DNA of 64,000 bases from Sternotherus odoratus (Eukaryota; Chordata; Testudines; Kinosternidae). A program made the position numbers and the translations under genes. A model generated the notes under the pieces. It was not told the DNA's origin. It made no database searches and saw only the letters and a list, made by a program, of their open reading frames with translations. Each line of letters starts with the position of its first letter. Positions within the stretch are counted from its first letter, which is position 1. The stretch lies in contig JAVMKO010000022.1 in assembly GCA_032164245.1 (NCBI GenBank), forward strand, positions 12,833,845 to 12,897,844. Reading direction: 5' to 3'. Positions 32,831-43,150 of this stretch are shown here, one piece after another.

Positions 32831-35417
32831 TGCTATCCCTCAACGCCATAAATACTAACAAGGTTTTGCTTTCATCTCGCACTCCCAAGCCACGACACAG
32901 TGAAGAGTTAATATCTGATGAAACAATGCACTGCACAAAGAGGCTCATTATGTAGAAAGAAAAATGTCTGTGGTTGTCTTTGCCATTTGACTTCGTCTGA
33001 AAGAAGAGAGGCAGGGGCCAGAGATTTTTTTTCATACTTGAAAAGGTGATAAAACTTTGATAACTTCCAAGCCAGCCCAGATGACAGGTAGCAAAGACAA
33101 ATATATAAAACATCAAAAAGTACAGAAAGACAGGCAGTGCCTGAGCACTCCAAATTTAGCTCGCCATAGTTTAATTCATTCTTAAAGCAGAAGGAAAATC
33201 TTCCCCAATAACAGTTTGTATTACAGACCCACTTCTGTGTGTGATGGGCCAGAATGAAAGGGCTAGAGTCAGTCACTCAGTGTGACTAAACCCCCACACA
33301 CATATGAAATGAATTTGTAATAAACGAACTGAGCAACTTTTCAGGTTGATGTTAAAACGTTTGTAACACGCCAAAACTGCTAAAGAGGGAAGGAAAACAT
33401 TATGCGTGCCTAGACTTTGAGATAATGAAAAAGATCGAAAGGAAATATCTAGATGTCAGTTTTTGAAGTTCAGTCATTTTTAGCGGGGTTGGAATTTTTG
33501 TTTACAACGTAAATCTGGAAGGATTTTTTTTTTTTTACTTGCAAAATAACTCTTCCCATGAGTAATGGCATGCCACTGTGGACATGCTCCCAACTACACT
33601 GCCAATGCTCCCAGAGGAGTGACATTTACCCTTCTGCAGCCCAAGTCCCATGCAAATCAGTGAACAAAAAGCCAATGCGACTTAAGCATGTGCTTAAGTG
33701 CTTTATTAAACTGGAAGATAAACCCTCAAAATAAACCTTCAGTGGGTTTTAAGTAATGCATAGGCATTTGCTGGCCTTCAGCAAAAGGGATAATTTACCT
33801 GAGAAACTGCTAGTGTTATATGCCTTGATTACCAATGAGAGAGAGGAATAAATGCACCTTCTAGTAGCAGCAGGAGGAATGAAGAACTTGAAATATGAAA
33901 AGATACCCTATGGCAACATAATTATGCATTTGGCTTTGCTGGAATTACTAGTTACTTCAATCTTTCTGGCTCAGGCACATTTTGTTAATAAGTTGCAAAT
34001 ATTACTAATTCATCTGGCTTTCATTTCAATATCATTAAACATGAGAAGGGCTCGGGATAGTCAAGTGGGTGTAATAAAAAGAATCCCATTATTATTTAAC
34101 CCTAATTAATGTCCATCAAAACTAACTGTTAACTGGGTTTAATAACTTGTGATTGTGATCTTACTAAATAACCACAAATTATTACTGTGAATGTTCAACT
34201 GGGAACCTAATTAACCACTTGTTGCAAAGGTCTTTTTTTGTTAATTGCATAGTTAACAGAATCCCATGCACTCTTATTAAACACACGCCTTTTTGGTAAC
34301 TAATCTGAATAACTGTTACTAAATCTAAATTAAACATTTCACTGGGACTCTTAAAACACTGCCAATTCCTTTACCTGAAAACAGCAGCAATCAATCAATA
34401 AATAAACTCTGCATTGAAGGCCAGAATTCTGATTTGCAAGTTTTGCATTGAGGAAGGATAAATGTTTGCTCTCTGAATTCATCAAGCAAGCAAAGTCAGC
34501 TCAACTAGATGGATTTTGATTCATTTTTTCCTGATAGCACTAGCTAATAGGATGCTAACTGCCATATTCCATCATAACACTGAGATGGTTCCCTAAAGAA
34601 AAAATGTAGCACATTTTACATGTGTAGCCCGCAGGAATGGTAAGGAGCTAATCGAGACTTGGCATCAGAATTATTCACTGTGCCCAGTGGGAGCCAGAAT
34701 TATGGCAAAGCTGTCCAAAAATGTAAGCACCTCAAGCAATCCCATGAGGAATTTACCTGTTGTCATGAAGAGGGAGCAAATAACCTCGCCCATTAGCTCA
34801 GCTGACCTAACCGTCCTGCTTTTTGGGAGGGTAAATTCAGCCACTTCCTGCACATGAGTAGGGATGTGGCTCACACCTGGCATGAAGGAGGGGCCAAGAT
34901 TTGCGTGGCTTTGCTAGTATTCCTTCTCTGTCCTCCCCCATGTGTCAGGGAGCTGAGGGGGAGCGATGAGCCATCCTTGCCACCAGCCATTCCCCTGCTG
35001 TCCCACACGCTGTGTAGACTTCCCCAGCCCTGAGTAGGGAGCAGCAGCAGCATGGCTTCTCCACTGCGCTGGAGCTTGAGAAGCTGTGGGCTTCCTTTCA
35101 GACTTTGAACCCAAAAGGGCCTCCCCATGCTCAGCCTTGCTGAGTGGGGCTCTGGGCGGGAGCTAGGATTTGGGCTTTTGTGAATTTCATTGCAAGTGTA
35201 AACTGAAGGCAATGTGGTTGCCATCAGGAAATTGCATCCATCTGCCCCGGTTTTGGGGCTTTCTCCAGACTAACCTTCTGGCTTAATATAAGATTTTGAA
35301 AATGTAGCTTGAGAAAGTGCCCAATCCCCACCCCCGAGTGATCCAAGAAGTTCATCTGCAAACACGGGAGCCTTAAGCCCAGACATGGCTGATATTCCCA
35401 GTGCAAAACAAAAATGT
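32831..35417. other. Mostly unique non-coding stretch
   Basis: Contains the second copy of a 44-bp direct repeat (33015-33057), a T run (33524-33537), a 20-bp palindrome (33680-33699) and a TAAT-dense block (33740-34370). Opposite-strand open frames of 100-122 codons at 32808-33276 have no domain content. No exon seen. Confidence 0.35.
33680..33699. repeat. 9+2+9 bp palindrome, short repeat fragment
   Basis: 'acttaagca', 'tg', 'tgcttaagt': perfect arms. Same word family as the larger palindrome at 49972-50005, and followed by a similar 'gctttattaaactgg'. Confidence 0.6.
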
Positions 35418-35425
35418 CATTCAAC

Positions 35426-35538
35426 TAGGGTCCCCAGACAGCAAGTGTGAAAATTTGGGATGGGGGGTAATAGGAGCCAACATAAGAGCCCCCAAAATTG
35501 GGACTGTCCCTATAAAATCAGAACATCTGGTCCCCCTA
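35426..35538. mobile_element. Short hAT-like MITE with 8-bp target duplication
   Basis: Ends 'tagggtccccaga' (35426) and 'tctggtccccccta'-like (to 35538) are inverted. The flanks 'cattcaac' (35418-35425) and 'catttaac' (35539-35546) match at seven of eight positions. The interior 'ttgggactgtccctataaaa' is itself palindromic and matches a recalled turtle MITE ('cgggactgtccctataaaat'). Confidence 0.7.
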
Positions 35539-35546
35539 CATTTAAC

Positions 35547-36324
35547 TCCAACCTTTCAGCTCACACTTGTATATTACAAAGAAGCAGAATAGGAGGCAAC
35601 TCATTTTTGTCCTGTGCCAAACTCACTTGAAGTTCACCCCTGTGCAGAGGAATAGCCCAAAACCTCTGCAGCACTTAAGTCCCTGAGAACAGGATTTACG
35701 TGGTGCTGACTTAGTGATAATCAATGACCTAATATTCAGGAGCGTGAATTTGTTCAGAAAAGACCGAGGCTGCATTTTTCGGAGCAGTCAAAACATTCCA
35801 GGCCTGATGCTTAGAGCATTAAGCCATCCGCTCCGTAATATACCCAATCAGAACACCATAATGTATCGATGATCTTCACAGAATCCATTAACAGTGCATA
35901 ATAGGGAATTAAGAAGCTTTCATCAGCAGCATGGGGACAAGGAGTCAGTTTGCCCCTGATCTCCAAGCAGAAACTGGCCACCGTGAGCATTTCCCCCCTT
36001 TCTATTGGCGTGATTGTTAAAAATACCAATTATGGAAAGATGAAAAAAGTCATTAAAATGCAATTATTTCAGCTATATATGTTTATAGCTATATAACTAT
36101 GCTGAAAGACCAAATTTGAAGATCTTTATGTGCTTAATAAAACTGAATAATTTGCTGGGAGAGGGGGGGAAATCTTCCCTGCCAGTAGCAAGTAAATTTG
36201 ATATTTCCATGTGACTGCAAACCTATTCCAGGTATATAAAACACTGATGGTTGGATACCTGATCACATGTTCTCTGGGAAAGATGCACAGTAACTCTGGA
36301 GCACAGAAGGAGAACTATTTAGAA
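35547..36324. other. Unique non-coding stretch
   Basis: AT-rich, with 'agctatatatgtttatagct' palindromic wording at 36071-36090. No gene recognised. Confidence 0.35.
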
Positions 36325-36418
36325 TTTTTTGTGCCGGAGACCATCTTTTTGTTCTGTGTTTGTACAGTACCCGGCACAAGGGAGTCCTGGTCATTACAAT
36401 CAAACAAATAAATAAATG
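36325..36418 (+). repeat. L2/MIR-like 3' tail, sense
   Basis: 'ctgtgtttgtacagtacccg', 'gcacaagggagtcctggtca' and the A-rich 'aaacaaataaataaatga' end follow the L2-type tail ('tgtttgtacagcgcctagcacaatgggg'). Confidence 0.6.
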
Positions 36419-36468
36419 ATATGCTACCCAGGCTACTAGCGCTCAGTCCAGGAAACAGACTTCAGCTC

Positions 36469-36668
36469 TAGAGCTGGTTGGAACCTGAAATTCCCATTCC
36501 AGAGGAAAAAATTCCAAAATTGCATTTATTCTCATTCTAAACCAGAATGAAAATTTGAAATTCCCTATGAAATGAAAATGTCAACTTTTTTGTTTTGGCC
36601 TCCTCAATGAATCAGCATTTTCCAATGGTAAATTAACTGTCCCATCAGAAAAATGTTGACTAGCTGCG
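36469..36668. mobile_element. AT-rich MITE, 'tagagctggttgg' family
   Basis: Left end 'tagagctggttgg' and right end 'tgttgactagctg' are imperfect inverted repeats about 200 bp apart. The interior is A/T-rich with 'gaaaatttgaaattcc' wording typical of this family. No coding frame. Confidence 0.5.
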
Positions 36669-36904
36669 TTTAGGATACAGGATCTAAATAATCATCCCTG
36701 GTATAACCAATGAAATGTCTGTCAAGCCCCGACCATATAATGTCTGTCTAACCTAATCCAATGGAGAAAACACCCATCAATGTAGGGGTTTTCTCCTGTG
36801 TGTAATATTCTCTTGTCTGCATTCCAATTTGCTAAATATAATACAACATGCCAAACTCCCATTGACTTGACTGGAGCGAGGGTTTTGCTTAGGGTTAGTT
36901 CACA
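36669..36904. other. Unique non-coding with one palindromic-class word
   Basis: 'actcccattgacttgactgg' at 36855-36874 is the core phrase of the palindromic class; nothing else is recognisable. Confidence 0.35.
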
Positions 36905-37062
36905 GGTCTAGATTTCAGGAGAGCTGGATTCCATCCCCTGTTCTGCTTCAGGCTTCCTGTCACTAAACCTCTGTGTGCCTGGGTAAATGGGAATAATATT
37001 ACCCCCTCTGAGATGTCATGAGGTTTAAGTCACCAGGACATGAGCTGTTCAGATACTACCCC
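36905..37062 (+). repeat. MIR/CORE-SINE, sense, partial
   Basis: 'ctagatttcaggagagctgg', 'attccatcccctgttctgct', then after a gap 'cactaaacctctgtgtgcct', 'gggtaaatgggaataatatt' and 'gagatgtcatgaggtttaag'. Order and spacing follow MIR with a small deletion in the middle. Confidence 0.55.
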
Positions 37063-37761
37063 AATGAATGAAATCTAGAAATGTCGATATGTATGTGTCA
37101 AGATTTTGGCAACTTCCTTCTTCAGCAGTTTCACAAGTAAATCACTTCTGCCCACCCCAAGAGGATGATTCCATTATTACCCCTGACTGTCAGCAAAGAA
37201 CAAACTTTTTAGTTACCAATTTTTTTAAAATAAAGATGAAAGAACGGTGTTGAAACCCTTATTCCAGTCGTGCGCTCGCTATTCCTCCTGTGAGGAAAGC
37301 TGCTAGATAGGTTTCTAACACTCCCAAGCTCCTCCCTGCACTGTTGTCTTTTCACAAGAGTATTGAGCAATTGATTAACTATAGTCCTGGAGACCTGACA
37401 GGCTTTCAGTCAGGCGCTTTCACAAGCCAACCACGTCCAAATGATAAATTGACTATTAGAGAACACCAATAAATATCACCTCTCACAAGTGCTGTGACAC
37501 TCCTCTGTTCAGAGGCTGCTTTGAGTATGCTAGAGGAGAGTGCCGCTGTATTTAAAACTCGAGGCTTAGATCAAGTTTGCCTTCATCTCCAGGGAAATCA
37601 TGTGGTGGAGAGACCCGTTGTGCCCCGTCTATCTGGAGCAGTCATTAAGGCTGATGTAAAACCAGAGCCCTCCAAAGCCCTTCAGTTTGCTGCTCAGAGA
37701 ATCCTTCAGACATAGTTGGGGACCAAAAGGAGTTCAAGAAAGGGCATAGGTGAGAATGTAG
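37063..37761. other. Unique non-coding stretch
   Basis: No repeat end or exon recognised. The 73-codon frame at 37494-37715 has no domain content. Confidence 0.35.
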
Positions 37762-37949
37762 CAATTATTCAACCACAAACATACCAATGTTTAAATAATA
37801 ATCAGGGTCTACATTTCAGCTCCTTCCTATAGAGCAAGACTGATAGTCCATTCCTTAGCATCATGCGCTCTGGAGCCTCATTGCAACATCTGTAGAATGG
37901 ATGTTCAGATGGACAAAACTCTGAGCTAGGAGAGGCAACATTTTATTCC
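37762..37949 (+). repeat. Unknown repeat, copy A of an inverted pair
   Basis: 'caattattcaaccacaaaca' to 'gagaggcaacattttattcc'. This whole segment reappears in reverse complement at 40268-40444 with only scattered substitutions and one indel of about a dozen bases. No family recognised, no coding frame. Confidence 0.85.
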
Positions 37950-38082
37950 ACACTGAGGGGAAATTGAGCCTTGGGTAACTCTCTGCACAGTGATGGGTTT
38001 CACTCATCAGTGAGCACTTGTTCATACATTTAGGCCCATTGGTTGATTCATCCTAATTGTATGGTGGCTACTCATGCTGTCC
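37950..38082. other. Short unassigned gap
   Basis: Lies between the inverted repeat and a CR1 end; nothing recognised. Confidence 0.3.
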
Positions 38083-38154
38083 CACTTTGAGCAGCGGATT
38101 GGACTAGATGATCTCCTGAGGTCCCTTCCAATTCTGAGATTCTATGATTCTACT
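38083..38154 (+). mobile_element. CR1 LINE terminal fragment, sense
   Basis: 'gcagcggattggactagatg', 'atctcctgaggtcccttcca', 'ttctgagattctatgattct' is the very 3' end of CR1 with its short terminal repeat. About 70 bp only. Confidence 0.8.
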
Positions 38155-40267
38155 CATGTTTTAGAGCACTTGAAAGACTGATCTGCAGTAGCACTGTTAG
38201 CAGCAGTGCCAGCTGGCCATGGGCTAGGTATTTTAAGTCCCACAATGTAACACAGCTTGTAAGGAGAGATTCCCTAAGTGAATCCACTCTTTGCTTGGTG
38301 GCTCCATGGTTATTTTTGTCAGGAGGGGTGAGACAAATAGCTGCGGAGGCACAGAGTACGAGACAAATGGTCTTAGGAGATTTGAAAGAGAGTGCAACGG
38401 AACTAGTGGAGGAGGGAAAAGAACCTTGTAATGGGGTCAGAGTAAATCTCACAAACCCACAACTAGGCCGGGTCCTCTGGGCAGGCGCATTACACTCATT
38501 AGAATCTTGAAAAGGAACCCCGGCCAAGCTTTTACATAAGCCCTGCTCCCAGGCTGAGGATGGGTGTCTTCCCGATGCAACATGGAGAATTAGATCTGGC
38601 CTGTGTTCATCAAAGGTACATGACTAATACTTGTGCTCCACTTTGCTTGGCCCTTGAGGGAGATGAGAGTAAGGGGGTGGGGGAACACAAATGCAAAGAG
38701 AGAGGATAAAGACAGGAGAAATCTCAGTCTGTGGACAGAGGAAAGTAAAGGGGCACAAAGCCTTTGTATTGCTCCCCTAGCCCTGCCTCACCTTACTCGG
38801 TGGAGATGTGTTCCCTGCATTGGCATGAATTTATGAGGCCCGTGCACCTCTGACATCCTTTTGCAGTCTTCAGTGACACAAAGCCCTGTGCAGGAAGCGT
38901 GATTTTCAGTCTCACTTCTGCTGGTTGCTTCTTACCAGCCCATTGATAAAGGAGTAGCTTCAATTCGCCCCACAGCTGGTTATTTTTCTGTGTCACCCCA
39001 CAAGGAAGGATCAGGACAACATAAAGAATAGTTCTAAAGCACAAAGGAAGTGTACAGCTCATCCCCTAGGCCTCCCTGGTAACAAAATACATGGCAGCAG
39101 TAGGGTATTAAAAAGATGCTTTTATTTCCATAAATAATGATGGCGGGGAGTTGGGCCATAAGCTTTTATTAGACATTAATCATTTAGAAAACAGGGCACC
39201 GTTTCCAAGTGAAATATAATCCCATGAAAATAAATACATTGTAGGGCAAGTACAACATCATGTCCATCCTTGAATAAAAAGGCAATTATATGGAGTCACA
39301 TTGCATCCATCTATAAGTCCTGCAATTCACACTCATTAATAGAGATTACAATGTGTTTCATGGCCATATTTTAGTTATGCCTATAACTGCATTTATCTCT
39401 GCATACACATGTCAATCAAAGGATATCTCTCTCTCTCTGCACTAGATAGAATAAGAAAATTAAAAATTCTTTGGAAATAGAGGGTTGTCGGCACAGTGTG
39501 TCTTCCGATAATGCTAGAATAATTTACCAGGATGTTTTTTTCTAAAAGATCTGTTCTAGGATTTAAGGTGGGGAAGTTGTCTGACCTGTATCATGAAAAC
39601 CATAATAGGTCATGATGGTCCTTTCTGGTGTTGGAATCTAAGAGAAATGTACCAGGGTCAGCATCTCCTTTTAAATGGAAACAGAATAAAATTTTGCACA
39701 ATCAAATCTCTCTCTGCTCTTTCGAACTGTGCTGACACACCAAAACACGACTCATTCAAGTTCCCTCCAGCCACGCATGCCATGCAGCACTTCCATTAAT
39801 TTTAATTCTCCTTTTTGGGTAGAAGGAGTGTGGGAAGGGGGTTCTTTGTTCAGATTCATTTGTTGTAAGTAGAAGTTGTTCAGAATGGGGCCTTATTTCT
39901 TAAAAAAAAAAAGTGACTTCCTCTGTGAACATGTCTCCCTTTGTCAGGGCAGCCATTAGGCCATGTAGCACAGTGGAAAACAATCATCTGAAAATCCAAG
40001 TGCTCATTAAAATACTGAAATGTGCTTAAAAGTCCTGTATGAGGGATGGTAAATCATCCACTGGCTCTTCAAGCTTCAGCTCTGAAGACGGTCTTGTGTT
40101 GGCCTCTCTGCCCTTGCTCCCATTCAGAACATTTTCCCTTACATGAAACAACATCATTGTAGTTACTATATTATAATTCTAAGAGGCGTTTGCGACACTG
40201 AGGCTGAGGGCCACATGGGGAATTCCCTGGGGCACTTATAAGCAGGGTAACACTTATTGAAGATGTA
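38155..40267. other. Unique non-coding stretch between inverted repeats
   Basis: Holds a (CT)n tract at 39426-39438 and an A run at 39901-39912. The 125-codon minus frame at 38150-38527 shows no domain. No repeat ends identified. Confidence 0.35.
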
Positions 40268-40444
40268 GGAATAAATGTTGCCTCTCCTAGCTCTTAGAGC
40301 TTTGTCCATTCCATGGATGTTGCAATGAGGCTCCAGAGCGCATGATGGTAAGGAATGGACTATCAGTCTTGCTCTATAGGAAGGGGCTGAAATGTAGACC
40401 CTGATTATTATTTAAACATTGGCATGTTTGTGGTTGAATAATTG
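40268..40444 (-). repeat. Unknown repeat, copy B of an inverted pair
   Basis: 'ggaataaatgttgcctctcc' to 'tttgtggttgaataattg', the reverse complement of 37762-37949. Outside these limits the flanks do not match, so it is a mobile or duplicated unit rather than a longer inverted segment. Confidence 0.85.
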
Positions 40445-41299
40445 TTATAAATTGGATTCCTCTTAAATCCGCATCCTGTGCTGCCAGTGCCATGCATCAT
40501 AAATAAAAGCTTTTAAGTTGGTTGCTTTGCAGCTGCCCCTGGAGACAGGTACAGGGAATCAATAATGAATTTAAGACCAGGCTGTTTGAGCACTTGAAAA
40601 CAGAAACCCACATCTTGCAATACACCAGGGTACAAGCACAAGTAAACTCCAATGAATATCTTGTCCCCATAATCATTTAATTTGATAAGAGGAACAAAAA
40701 GTTGAGATTCATGTCCCATTTCTCACATCTGTCCTTGTAGGTCTGTAGAAGGTACAGGGTGAAAAAAATGTTTTCAAATTATTATGGAAATTCTTGCTTG
40801 CAAGCAGAAGATAAACACACTCAGTATGAAAACAGTTTAAGCAACCAACTCAAATAGACTGTCAACATTTCACAAGGAGGTGGGTCCTGAATGCTGACAG
40901 GGAAACAAGTAGAAATGAGAGCAGTAAGGTTGTGTTTTCCAAACATTTCTGAAAGGGCTGAACACCTCAAAGGCCATATCTCCAAGTGTTTGCAAAGCTA
41001 GGCTACCACCAGATATGAATTTAACTACAATCCCCTTGAGTGCAATGACCAGGAAAGGAAAAGGAAAATCTGTGGGTGAGTGAATGAGGGTGAATATATG
41101 CAAATGAAGTAAATAAGTCTCTGAAGGCATGAAGTTGTGTCAGTGTGGATAAGAAAGTGAGGGCAGGTATGAGTGAGAACAGGTTGTTGGGTGTGAGAAA
41201 AACAGAAAGAAGATGTGGGAAAAGTGTACATATCCGTTTCAGGAGGTCTCATTTAGTTTTCTGTTTTCATTCTTAATCTACCTGACAATCATTTAAAAC
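40445..41299. other. Unique non-coding stretch
   Basis: No gene or repeat recognised; several overlapping minus-strand frames have no domain content. Confidence 0.35.
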
Positions 41300-41492
41300 T
41301 TTGTTGACTTTATTTTTTTTTCTTTGTGTGTATAAATGCATTTTACTTCTGTTCCATTCTATGCGTCCGACGAAGTGAGCTATAACTCACGAAAGCTTAT
41401 GCTGCAATAAACTAGTTAGTCTCTAAGGTGCTACAAGTATTCCTCACTTTCTTTATGGATACAGACTAACATGGCTGCTATTCTTGAACCTT
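41300..41492 (+). mobile_element. Penelope-like 3' tail, second copy
   Basis: 'tgtgtataaatgcattttac' leads into 'gaagtgagctataactcacg', 'aaagcttatgctgcaataaa', 'gttagtctctaaggtgctac' and 'gatacagactaacatggctg'. This is the same 3' unit as at 20.1-20.3 kb but of a different subfamily (stem GTGAG/CTCAC rather than GTGGG/CCCAC). No coding part is present. Confidence 0.75.
41367..41404 (+). ncRNA. Hammerhead-like fold, core mutated
   Basis: Helix II is perfect (GTGAG 41375-41379 / CTCAC 41386-41390), GAAA follows at 41391-41394, and helix III is perfect (AGC/GCT around TTAT, 41394-41403). The core reads CCGACGA instead of CTGATGA and the cleavage-site base at 41404 is G, which hammerheads do not allow. 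It is a fossil rather than a working ribozyme. Confidence 0.4.
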
Positions 41493-41516
41493 TATTTTTT
41501 TAAGAGGATCACTGTA

Positions 41517-41800
41517 CAGTAAAACCTCCATTTAACGGACTAATTCGGGCGAGGGGGTGTCCGTTAAATCAAAAAGTCTGTTATTTAATAATAAAAAAAC
41601 CCCGAGCTGTCGGAGCAGCAGCCCACCCGCCCCAGGGTCGGGGCGGCAGCCCCGCAGCCCGCCCGGCTGGCAGGACCCGGGCGGGAGCCGGCAGCCAGCC
41701 TGCCAGAAATGGATCAGGAATGCATCAGACTTGCTCAGAAATTTTGTCCGTTGCATCCGAAGTCCGTTAAATCGAGGTCCGTTAAATCGAGGGTTTACTG
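41517..41800. mobile_element. Pogo/Tigger-like Tc1-mariner MITE (284 bp)
   Basis: Flanked by TA at 41515-41516 and 41801-41802. Ends 'cagtaaaacctccatttaac' and 'gatttaac...ggtttactg' in inverse. Near the right end the unit 'gtccgttaaatcgag' occurs twice in tandem, with a third variant 'gtccgttgcatccgaa' before it. The core (41600-41705) is strongly GC- and CpG-rich. No transposase frame. Confidence 0.82.
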
Positions 41801-42904
41801 TAGTTAGAAAATAAATCTCACAACTTCTGTAATAGGAAATGCTACACTCCATTTGTCATGTAATGCCCATCTCAGTCTCTTACATTGGGAACCTGGCTCT
41901 TACGGCATATCTGTCATTATTTTCCTCTGCTGCCAAGTGGACTCTACTGAGTAGACTCCAGCTTTGAGTCAGATGGCATTTGGGGCTGAAATTCAAGTTA
42001 CTGTTAGGGGCCGGGTTGTTCCCCTCTTCTCCAGTCAATCTTTTCTCTGTGAAAGCAATATCTTTTAGCACAATTTCTAGTTGCGTGCATAGTAAATTGG
42101 CCTATTAAGGATGTGTCACATTTTCCAAACCTCTTCACTAATCTCTGGCTATTGAAATGACTCAACATTAGCACAGAGATGGCCTTTTACTGTTACAATG
42201 CCTCCCATTATAATGAAGTGTTTTCCTGAGCACACAGCAGCATCTTGTTCAGCTATTGAACATTAAACAAATAATAAATGCTGTCTGTGAAAATGGCTCG
42301 GGCCAGGAGCTTTTCAAATGAATTTCCCTATAATAAATTGGTGGTGGTGCATGTAGGGCTAGATGAAGCCTTTAGGCTGCACCCTGCGTCATGGGAACCA
42401 TTAATTGCTCGCCCCAGAAAGACTGTGGCTCAGTGGGTCATTATTTGTTGTGTATTTGGCTCTTGATGCAACAGAAACGCTGTGAAGAAACTGCAGGAGC
42501 AGCTACATTCAGAATAACCATGTTTACTAGCTGAGCGCAAACAGGCTAGGCCTACCGCGGCTTTGGCCAGTACCTTGAACACAGTGAGCACCACTAGAGG
42601 GCTCGCAAATTATTTAAAGGGATAGTACTGTATTCCTTTGTTACATTACTGTTTCCCTTCTTCCCCTTTTTTCTCGGCATAGAGGAAGGAGAGAGACAAA
42701 GCGAAAAAGGGGTGACCTGTATTGAATAAACATTTTATGAATTATCCACCCAGCTCTAAAAAAGAGTGAGCAAGCTGGAGTCACTCATTAACAAATCATT
42801 AATGGCCTTGATGAGTTTTGTCTCCAAGTCAAGAACTGCAATTGGATCCATGAGGACAGACCACTGGGCCTATGCTGGATTGGGGTCTTTCTTTGTACGG
42901 ATTT
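41801..42904. other. Unique non-coding stretch
   Basis: No gene recognised. 42130-42330 is AT-rich, repeat-free sequence. Confidence 0.35.
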
Positions 42905-43150
42905 GTGAAGGCACTGGACTGGGATTTAGGAGATTTGGGTTTAGTTCCTGGTTCTGCTACAGACTCCGTGTGTGACCTTGTTTGAGTCATTTAATCAGTT
43001 CCCCAGCTAAGAAATGAGAATAATGAAACATCCTTTCTTCTACCTTCTTTGTCCTGTCTCTTTAGATTGTAATGTAAACTCTTCAAGTAAGGGGCTGTCT
43101 GTACAGAACTGAAAATAATGGCATATCAGTATCTGGGCACAATAATAATT
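42905..43150 (+). repeat. MIR/CORE-SINE, near full length, sense
   Basis: 'ggcactggactgggatttag', 'gagatttgggtttagttcct', 'ggttctgctacagactccgt', 'gtgtgaccttgtttgagtca', 'tttaatcagttccccagcta', then the L2-like tail 'ctttagattgtaatgtaaac'. Head, core and tail are in order, making this the most complete MIR copy. Confidence 0.75.

Noticed and set aside
42720..42740. 'gaataaac' and other AATAAA-like words as polyadenylation signals
   Set aside because: Such hexamers are frequent in AT-rich DNA and none follows a coding exon here.
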